From positions 1-20,309 of the forward strand of contig CAZYFS010000007.1 of assembly GCA_964647465.1 (NCBI GenBank): 20,309 bases of DNA, written 5' to 3'. Below the pieces are notes generated by a model that ran no database searches, was not told where the DNA came from, and worked only from the letters and a program-made list of their open reading frames with translations. This document shows positions 13,982-19,724 of the stretch, piece by piece. The position numbers and the translations under genes were made by a program. Positions within the stretch are counted from its first letter, which is position 1, and every line of letters starts with the position of its first letter. Origin of the DNA: CAZYFS01 sp964647465. GTDB lineage: Bacteria > Patescibacteriota > Minisyncoccia > Minisyncoccales > UBA1441.

Positions 13982-14551
13982 ATGAGTGAAGAAAGCAAAA
14001 AAGAGGAAATAAAAGAACCTAAACAAGAAGAAGAAAATAAGCCGGAAAAGAAGGAAGAAGTTAAAACAACCAACAAGGAAGAGGGAAAACCTGTTCCTGC
14101 CGAAAAAGCAAAAAAGGAAGAAAAGAAAGAAAAAGTGGCGGAAGAGAAGAAAGAGGTAGAAGTTCCAAAGAAATTCAAGAAATTAGTAGAAGAGATTGAA
14201 CAGATGAGCGTTATTGACCTTTCTGAATTAGTCAAGATTTTAGAAGAAAAATTTGGGGTTTCTGCTAGTGCCTCAACAATAGTTGCTGCGGCTCCAGGAG
14301 CCGTTGCTGGAGAAGGCGAAGAAGACGCAAAAAGTTCTTTTGATGTAATAATGACAGGAGTTGGCGAAAAGAAGATAGAAGTCATCAAGGCGCTTCGTGA
14401 CATTACTGGAAAAGGACTAAAAGATTCAAAAGATATTGCGGACAAAACAGTTCACGACCCACAAGTCATCAAAGAAGGAGCGGGGAAAGAAGATGCAGAG
14501 GAAATTAAGAAAAAATTAGAAGGAGCTGGAGCATCTGTTGAGCTAAAATAA
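13982..14551 (+). CDS. rplL: 50S ribosomal protein L7/L12 with charged N-terminal extension
   Basis: L7/L12 recruits translational GTPases to the stalk. The conserved parts are present: the N-terminal dimerisation helices (about 63-95, FKKLVEEIEQMSVIDLSELVKILEEKFGV), the Ala/Gly hinge (about 97-112) and the globular C-terminal domain (about 117-189, FDVIMTGVGEKKIEVIKALRDITGKGLKDSKD). At 189 residues it is about 60 longer than the usual 120-128, because of an N-terminal segment almost wholly of Lys, Glu and Pro. No ATG closer to the conserved domain is available; GTG at codon 52 is the only other option I noticed. The frame directly after the rplJ stop supports the long form. Confidence 0.95.
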   Translation: MSEESKKEEIKEPKQEEENKPEKKEEVKTTNKEEGKPVPAEKAKKEEKKEKVAEEKKEVEVPKKFKKLVEEIEQMSVIDLSELVKILEEKFGVSASASTIVAAAPGAVAGEGEEDAKSSFDVIMTGVGEKKIEVIKALRDITGKGLKDSKDIADKTVHDPQVIKEGAGKEDAEEIKKKLEGAGASVELK

Positions 14552-14574
14552 GAAATTTCATTGTTTGGATTGAT

Positions 14575-14604
14575 AAAAAAGAGAGCTTAGGTGCTCTCTT
14601 TTTT
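14575..14604 (+). terminator. Rho-independent terminator after rplL
   Basis: A 12-bp stem (14575-14586 with 14593-14604, core GAGAGC/GCTCTC) with a six-base loop ends in six Ts. It closes the rplJL operon before tRNA-Val. Confidence 0.9.
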
Positions 14605-14657
14605 GCTTTCAAATTAAGAATGAGCGTGTTAAGATTTAATAAAGGATTTATCCCAAC

Positions 14658-14730
14658 GGGCGTATAGCTCAGTGGCTAGAGCGCACGGTTCACATCCGTG
14701 AGGTCTGTGGTTCAAATCCACATATGCCCA
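14658..14730 (+). tRNA. tRNA-Val (CAC)
   Basis: Acceptor GGGCGTA (14658-14664) pairs with TATGCCC (14723-14729, one G-T), A73. The anticodon stem CACGG/CCGTG encloses TTCACAT (CAC), reading GUG. D loop has GG and the T loop is TTCAAAT, so the elbow is canonical. CCA is not encoded. It stands alone between a terminator and the envelope block. Confidence 0.95.
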
Positions 14731-14913
14731 CTTACATCTCAATGAATTGAAGGCGTTCCTCGAGAAAGTTTTTTGCAGAGATTCTTTAAGGCAAATGAAG
14801 AAATAAAAAACAGCAAATCATCTTTCAATCATTTTCTTGGTTTTGCTCGCAGGATTTGATAAAATAATAGTAAGAATTTGGGATAGAACTTATTTTTGTT
14901 TAGATAACACAAT
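14731..14913. other. Intergenic stretch without a gene
   Basis: The 183 bases after tRNA-Val contain no credible reading frame or strong hairpin. Possible promoter pieces are TTGGTT/TAAAAT (14838-14843, 14860-14865) and TTGGGA/TAGATA (14878-14883, 14901-14906). The second, if real, would again place the start at the following ATG, but its -10 is a poor match and I do not call it. Confidence 0.5.
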
Positions 14914-15303
14914 ATGAATTCGAAACAAAATATATTTCGGTACTGGCTTGCTTGGCATTTCATTGAAATTCCTCGAGATATTATTAAAATTATTAATAAC
15001 TTGCTTCGCTTTGTGTGGAGCTTTTTCTCAATTTCTTTATTGTTGAAAACGCTTTTTTCGCCTTGGAGAAAATATTACTGGGGATATGGTCGTGGCTTTA
15101 GTCTGAAAAATTATCTATCGGCTTTTTCTTTCAACTGCATTTCTAGATTTCTAGGGATGCTTGTTCGTATAGGTCTTATATTTCTTTCTTTAATAGCCAT
15201 CTTCCTTGTAAGTGGAGGAGGATTGATTTTATTTTTAGCGTGGATTTTTTCTCCGGTTATTATTATCTTCTTTCTTATTCTAGCCGGGGTATTAATTTTT
15301 TAA
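14914..15303 (+). CDS. Small polytopic membrane protein, unknown function
   Basis: The 129 residues begin with a polar/aromatic segment (MNSKQNIFRYWLAWHFIEIPRD) and then a hydrophobic helix (about 26-47). A conserved-looking loop follows with LFSPWRKYYWGYGRGFSLKNYLSAF (about 48-71), then two or three long hydrophobic helices (about 79-129) running to the very C-terminus. I recognise no named family. The gene ends one base before the ClpC-like ATPase begins, so the two are certainly co-transcribed and probably functionally linked. A reasonable inference is a membrane partner of the ATPase. It starts a block of five envelope-related genes. Confidence 0.8.
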   Translation: MNSKQNIFRYWLAWHFIEIPRDIIKIINNLLRFVWSFFSISLLLKTLFSPWRKYYWGYGRGFSLKNYLSAFSFNCISRFLGMLVRIGLIFLSLIAIFLVSGGGLILFLAWIFSPVIIIFFLILAGVLIF

Positions 15304-15304
15304 C

Positions 15305-17875
15305 ATGACCAATAAATTTTATTTTGACCCCCAATCATCTTCTACTTTTTGGGCAATTAAATCAAAAAATTGCACTGTTTTAAATCTGGGGAATATTTTC
15401 GCAAAAATCTTTTTGGGATTATTTTTATTATCTCTTCTTTGGTTATCTTTAAACCTCTTTCCTCGTTATAATTTTTCTTGGTCTCTCGACTATTCTTCTG
15501 GAGTGGGTTTCGCTTTGTTATTTTTTGCTATTTTCTTGATATCTAAAAGTGGACACTTTTTCCTTGAAACTAAATTAAAACGTCTTGGACCATCAGTTTC
15601 CTATTTATCTGGAGCTTCTGTTCAAAGAATAAATTTAGCTAAAGTTGTTGATTATCGAGCAGGACAGTTAATCGTTAAGCTTTTCAATAAAGAAAAACAA
15701 AAACACGTCAGCTTAATTTCTTCTCTTTCCTTTGGTTATTCTTTATTGAGCAATAATTCCCTAATCAGTTTCGTTTTTTCGCGAGCTGGATTAGATTGGA
15801 AGGAAGTCAAGAATCTTCTTAAGGAAGAAAGGCAAAAAGAAGAAAAAGAAGAAAAAGACTCAGATTTAAGCCTAGAAAGTATTTTAATCGCTGCTTTTCA
15901 GCGTGCGTCCAAGAAAAATCATCAAAAGATATTTCTGGAAGATTTATTGTCTTCTTGGATTTGTTACGATCCTTTCTTGAACAAAATCTTACTTGAAAGG
16001 GGATTAAGGGCAAAGGACATGGATAGCATAATTGAATGGTTTGAATTTATTAGTCAAGAAATAGAAGCATCTGAAGGGTTTTGGAAGCGTGATAATCTAA
16101 AAAAGATAGGAAGTATTGCTACTAGTTGGGCGGCTGGATATACCTTAATGCTGGATAGATATTCAACTAATTGGACTCGTTTGGCAAGAAGAAAAGGATT
16201 TTATCGAGAAATTCTTGGGCATCAATCAGAGTTGGAAGGGGTGGAAAATATTTTAGTAAATTCACAGAAAAATAATGTTTTGTTGGTAGGTCAACCGGGT
16301 AGTGGTCGAAAGAATATCCTTCTAGCTTTAGCAGGAAGAAGTTTTTGGGGAACGACATTGGAAGCATTGAGAGGGAAGAGGATTTTGGAGTTAAATCTAA
16401 ATCATTTAATTGCCCAAACTTCTTCGGGAGAAGAGGTAGAGTTGGCTTTAGATCAATGCTTTCAAGAAGTTATTACTGCGGGAAATGTCATTTTGGTCAT
16501 TAATGATTTAGAGCGCTTTGTAGGAGAAACGACTATCGGAACTGTTGATATTTCTGGAATATTAAGCAAATATCTAGAATCACCGAAATTTCAAGTAGTA
16601 GCTATCACTTCTCCCCGAGGGCTTCGTCAGAAAATGGAAAAGAAAACGGCCTTCATTAATTTATTTCAAAAAATTGAAATTACCCCTCCTTCAGCTCATC
16701 AAACTTTGAGAATTCTAGAATTACATGTTCCTCGATTAGAAGCTCAATATCGCAAATTTATTCTTTACCCAACACTCAAAAAAGTTGTTGAGCATAGTGC
16801 TCGTTATTTTCAAGAGAAACCTTTTCCTCAGAAGGCGATTGATTTATTAAATAGCGTTTTAGTTTATTCATCTCGTTACGGGAAGGGAAAGATAGTTTCT
16901 CCTCAATACGTTGATCAAGTGGTAGAAAGGAAAACAGAAATTCCGGTCAGTCAATTAAGTAATATCGAAAAAGATACGCTCTTGAATTTAGAGGGACTTA
17001 TTCATCAAAAAATAATCAATCAAGATCAAGCGGTTAAAAAGATTGCCTTGGCCTTACGTAGAACAAGAGCAGAAATAGCATCGGCTAGAGAAAAGCCGAT
17101 GGGAACTTTTCTCTTTTTAGGGCCAACGGGGGTAGGAAAAACAGAGACGGCGAAAACCCTTGCTGATATTTATTTTGGATCAAGAAAAAAATTAATTAGG
17201 CTGGATATGTCTGAGTTCCAAAATCCTAGCGACGTTGCCCATCTGATAGGATCAAATGATTTTCCGGGAATATTAACAACCAAGGTAAGAGAGGATCCAT
17301 TTTCGTTGATTCTCCTTGACGAGATAGAAAAAGCTCACCCTAAAATCCTAAATCTTTTTCTCACAGTCCTTGATGAGGGATATTTATCTGATCGATGGGG
17401 TCGAAAAGTTAGTTTCCTTGATACGATTATAATTGCGACTTCTAATGCTGGAGCGGAAATTATCCGAAAGAATATTACGCAAAACGAAGAATTAGATTTG
17501 ATAAAAGAGAAGTTGCTTAATCATCTTTTTGAAAATAATATTTTTCGTCCAGAATTTCTAAATCGTTTCGATGCTATAGTAGTTTTCAAAACACTAACCC
17601 AAGAAAATCTTTTAAATATAGCTCAATTGCTATTGGAGAAATTAAAAGAAAATTTGAATCAGAAGAAGGGGATTGAATTAATTATTAGCGAAGCTTTAAA
17701 AAAGAAGATTGTTGAATTAAGCTACGATCCGGTTTTTGGAGCCAGAGAAATGAAAAGAATAGTTCAAGACAAGGTAGAAAGTGCCATAGCGCAAGCTTTT
17801 TTAGCGGGGAAAATCAAACGAGGGGAGATTATTGAGATTGATACTGATAGTTTCGCCATCAAGAAAGTAGAATAA
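15305..17875 (+). CDS. Membrane-anchored ClpC/ClpB-like AAA+ ATPase with degenerate first ATPase domain
   Basis: The 856-residue protein has two N-terminal transmembrane helices (about 30-52 and 64-81), a Clp-N-like helical region (about 186-245) and two AAA+ modules. The second is intact: Walker A GPTGVGKT (606-613), Walker B LILLDEIEKAH (668-678), sensor 1 TSNAG (712-716), arginine finger FRPEFLNRFD (747-756), sensor 2 GAR (812-814). The first is degenerate: Walker A is GQPGSGRK (329-336, Lys and Thr displaced), Walker B reads LVINDL (397-402), and the usual KYRG pore loop is SSGE (373-376). The second module's GYVG loop is replaced by DFPG in a shortened loop (652-655). No VGF/IGL ClpP-binding tripeptide or ClpB middle coiled coil is seen. 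It is probably a membrane-tethered remodelling ATPase rather than a ClpP partner. Confidence 0.88.
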   Translation: MTNKFYFDPQSSSTFWAIKSKNCTVLNLGNIFAKIFLGLFLLSLLWLSLNLFPRYNFSWSLDYSSGVGFALLFFAIFLISKSGHFFLETKLKRLGPSVSYLSGASVQRINLAKVVDYRAGQLIVKLFNKEKQKHVSLISSLSFGYSLLSNNSLISFVFSRAGLDWKEVKNLLKEERQKEEKEEKDSDLSLESILIAAFQRASKKNHQKIFLEDLLSSWICYDPFLNKILLERGLRAKDMDSIIEWFEFISQEIEASEGFWKRDNLKKIGSIATSWAAGYTLMLDRYSTNWTRLARRKGFYREILGHQSELEGVENILVNSQKNNVLLVGQPGSGRKNILLALAGRSFWGTTLEALRGKRILELNLNHLIAQTSSGEEVELALDQCFQEVITAGNVILVINDLERFVGETTIGTVDISGILSKYLESPKFQVVAITSPRGLRQKMEKKTAFINLFQKIEITPPSAHQTLRILELHVPRLEAQYRKFILYPTLKKVVEHSARYFQEKPFPQKAIDLLNSVLVYSSRYGKGKIVSPQYVDQVVERKTEIPVSQLSNIEKDTLLNLEGLIHQKIINQDQAVKKIALALRRTRAEIASAREKPMGTFLFLGPTGVGKTETAKTLADIYFGSRKKLIRLDMSEFQNPSDVAHLIGSNDFPGILTTKVREDPFSLILLDEIEKAHPKILNLFLTVLDEGYLSDRWGRKVSFLDTIIIATSNAGAEIIRKNITQNEELDLIKEKLLNHLFENNIFRPEFLNRFDAIVVFKTLTQENLLNIAQLLLEKLKENLNQKKGIELIISEALKKKIVELSYDPVFGAREMKRIVQDKVESAIAQAFLAGKIKRGEIIEIDTDSFAIKKVE

Positions 17876-17882
17876 TTAGCTA

Positions 17883-17911
17883 TTGACATATCTTTAGGTT
17901 GATTGTATAAT
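17883..17911 (+). promoter_or_regulatory. Perfect consensus promoter giving a leaderless CAP-domain mRNA
   Basis: Exact TTGACA (17883-17888) and exact TATAAT (17906-17911) are separated by exactly 17 bp. The expected start, about seven bases after the -10, falls on the ATG at 17918. It is the strongest promoter in the window and it begins eight bases after the ATPase stop codon. Confidence 0.92.
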
Positions 17912-17917
17912 TTAGAT

Positions 17918-19033
17918 ATGTTTTGGACAAAAGGTAAAAATATTTTTAATAAACTATGGTTGTTTTTATTTCCTTTGGCGGGGAATGATTATCAACCTCG
18001 GTCAATAAAAGGGAGATTCTTTATTTATTCCTTTCTCGTTCTTTTAGTTCTCCGAGGAGTGTTTTTTCCTTTTCTATATTATCTTCCTCAAAGTAGCTTT
18101 TTCGCTGACTTGACGAAGGCTAGTCTATTGAGATTAACGAACGAAGAAAGAGCAGATAATGGACTTCCTGTCCTTAAATTGAGTCCAAAGTTAGAATTGG
18201 CTGCTCAACAAAAAGCACAAGACATATTATCGAAAGATTATTTCGCTCATCAAAGCCCGGATGGTCTTACTCCTTGGCATTGGTTTGAAAAAGCTGGTTA
18301 TGATTATAAATATGCAGGAGAAAATTTAGCCATCGGCTTTTTAGATTCTGAGGAAGTAAATCAAGCCTGGCTAAAATCTCCTTCTCATCGAGCAAATTTA
18401 TTAAACGAGAATTATAAAGAAATTGGATTAGCTATAGTTAGTGGTGATTTTCAAGGGAAGAATACTTCTTTGGTTGTTCAAATGTTCGGTTCTCCCGAAG
18501 TATTGACCAGAGAGACGGTAGAGACAGTAGAGACAGTAGAGACAGTAGAGACAGTAGAGACGGTAGAGACGGTAGAGACGGTAGAAGGTCCTAAGAAGCA
18601 AGTTATTGAAGAAGATTATAGTGTTGAACAAGACCAGCTTACGAACGAACAAATTAAACCAGAGCAAGACGCTGAATCAAGTTCTATCTTGGGAATTACC
18701 AAGCAAGAAGAACCGGAATTAGTCGAAGAATTGGTCCAAAGCGGATTCGTTGATCAATCTTCTTCCGAGATCGAACAATTAAATTCTAGCGAATTAGCTA
18801 AGTTGGCAAGACTTTTCTCAGAAAATTATGAATCCATTATTAAGTTAACAATATTTTCCTCAATAATATTTTTTAGTTTGATTCTAATTTTATCAATTGT
18901 TGTGAATATAAAAGTTCAATTTCCAAGGTTGATTGGAAAAACCTTAATCTTGATTATGTTTATGGGCCTTCTTTTCTTCCTTGATAAGTTAGTTTTGCTA
19001 AAGTTGATTCCTCATAATTTGTTCATTGCTTAA
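17918..19033 (+). CDS. Membrane-anchored CAP (SCP/PR-1-like) domain protein
   Basis: From the ATG at 17918 the product has 371 residues; an in-frame TTG at 17903 lies inside the -10 region and is not used. The layout is: N-terminal transmembrane helix (about 33-56), CAP domain (about 68-192) of the YkwD type, an eight-fold Glu-Thr-Val repeat (199-222), an acidic linker (to about 300), and two C-terminal transmembrane helices (about 306-331 and 338-361). CAP hallmarks are present: LLRLTNEERADNGLPVLKLSPKL, His111 in DYFAHQSPDG, Glu135 in AGENLAIGF and His157 in KSPSHRANLL. The CAP domain probably faces outward. Bacterial CAP proteins have no general assigned activity. The sortase gene begins at the next base, so the two are one operon. 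Confidence 0.92.
   Translation: MFWTKGKNIFNKLWLFLFPLAGNDYQPRSIKGRFFIYSFLVLLVLRGVFFPFLYYLPQSSFFADLTKASLLRLTNEERADNGLPVLKLSPKLELAAQQKAQDILSKDYFAHQSPDGLTPWHWFEKAGYDYKYAGENLAIGFLDSEEVNQAWLKSPSHRANLLNENYKEIGLAIVSGDFQGKNTSLVVQMFGSPEVLTRETVETVETVETVETVETVETVETVEGPKKQVIEEDYSVEQDQLTNEQIKPEQDAESSSILGITKQEEPELVEELVQSGFVDQSSSEIEQLNSSELAKLARLFSENYESIIKLTIFSSIIFFSLILILSIVVNIKVQFPRLIGKTLILIMFMGLLFFLDKLVLLKLIPHNLFIA
18512..18583 (+). repeat. Nine-base in-frame tandem repeat, eight copies
   Basis: Eight tandem copies of GAG-AC(A/G)-GTA encode eight Glu-Thr-Val units in the CAP protein. The third base varies in blocks (ACG, then four ACA, then three ACG). Because the unit is nine bases, slippage changes linker length but keeps frame. 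Confidence 0.97.
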
Positions 19034-19678
19034 ATGTTATTTAAAGAGAATTTTAAATATTTTATTGGTCCTTTTCTTTTTATCTTTTTCTTGAGTTTGA
19101 TTGTTGTTAACTGGAATGAAATAGGTTGGTTTTTAAATTATAGAGCTATCAAAGAGGTGGTTCAGAGCCAATTTCCTTCATCGTCAATTATCGAACCCCG
19201 GTTTTTATTAACCGAAGAGAAAAACAAAATAAGCATCCCTTCTTTAAATTTAGAAGCTCCATTAATTTATCTTGAAACAGAAGATAAAGATATCATTCAT
19301 GAATCTCTTGACGAAGGAGTAGTTCATTATCCATCTTCTAGTCTGCCCGGGGAAAGAGGAAACGTAGTAATTCTTGGTCATAGTGCTCCGTCAGGGTGGC
19401 CAGACATAAATTATGATAGGGTTTTTAGTCACATTGATCAACTAAAAGAAGGGGAGTTAATTTATGTTTACTTCGATAATTATATTTATCCCTACAATGT
19501 TTTTGCTAAACACATTTTTTCTCTGGATGAGAACGAAGCGTACCTGTCTTTGCCCACGGAGGAATTTATGTTAATCCTTTCTACTTGTTATCCTCCGGGG
19601 AAAAACGAAAAACGATACGTCGTAATGGCCCGTCTTGTCTTTGAACACGATAAAGAGGTTTTGCCCTTGACAAATTAG
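19034..19678 (+). CDS. Sortase (class D/E-like)
   Basis: Sortases are membrane transpeptidases that cut an LPxTG-like signal and attach proteins to the cell surface. The 214 residues have an N-terminal transmembrane helix (about 10-33), a SIPSLNLEAPL strand, the catalytic His116 in VVILGHSAPSG, the nucleophile Cys185 in LILSTCYPPG (TLxTC-type), and Arg194 in KRYVVMARL. All three catalytic residues are present with normal spacing. The gene starts directly after the CAP stop codon. A secreted repeat protein follows under its own promoter and is a candidate substrate, but its C-terminus is outside the window and no LPxTG motif is visible here. The exact sortase class is uncertain. Confidence 0.94.
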   Translation: MLFKENFKYFIGPFLFIFFLSLIVVNWNEIGWFLNYRAIKEVVQSQFPSSSIIEPRFLLTEEKNKISIPSLNLEAPLIYLETEDKDIIHESLDEGVVHYPSSSLPGERGNVVILGHSAPSGWPDINYDRVFSHIDQLKEGELIYVYFDNYIYPYNVFAKHIFSLDENEAYLSLPTEEFMLILSTCYPPGKNEKRYVVMARLVFEHDKEVLPLTN

Positions 19679-19694
19679 CTTAAAGTATTATACT
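19667..19694 (+). promoter_or_regulatory. Promoter for the repeat-containing secreted protein
   Basis: A perfect TTGACA (19667-19672) and TATACT (19689-19694) are spaced 16 bp. The -35 overlaps the sortase C-terminal codons. The predicted start near 19701 leaves about 24 bases before the ATG at 19725. Confidence 0.75.
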
Positions 19695-19724
19695 AAGAAC
19701 AAGTTATTCTTTCTAATAAAAAAC

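Noticed and set aside
13960..14445. Minus-strand open frame of 161 codons opposite rplL, rich in Ser and Phe
   Set aside because: Antisense of the Lys/Glu-rich L7/L12 extension. Low-complexity composition, no recognisable domain, and it overlaps an established ribosomal gene.
17903..17917. TTG at 17903 as the start of the CAP-domain protein
   Set aside because: It overlaps the exact -10 TATAAT, so it would not be on the transcript. The ATG at 17918 coincides with the predicted +1.
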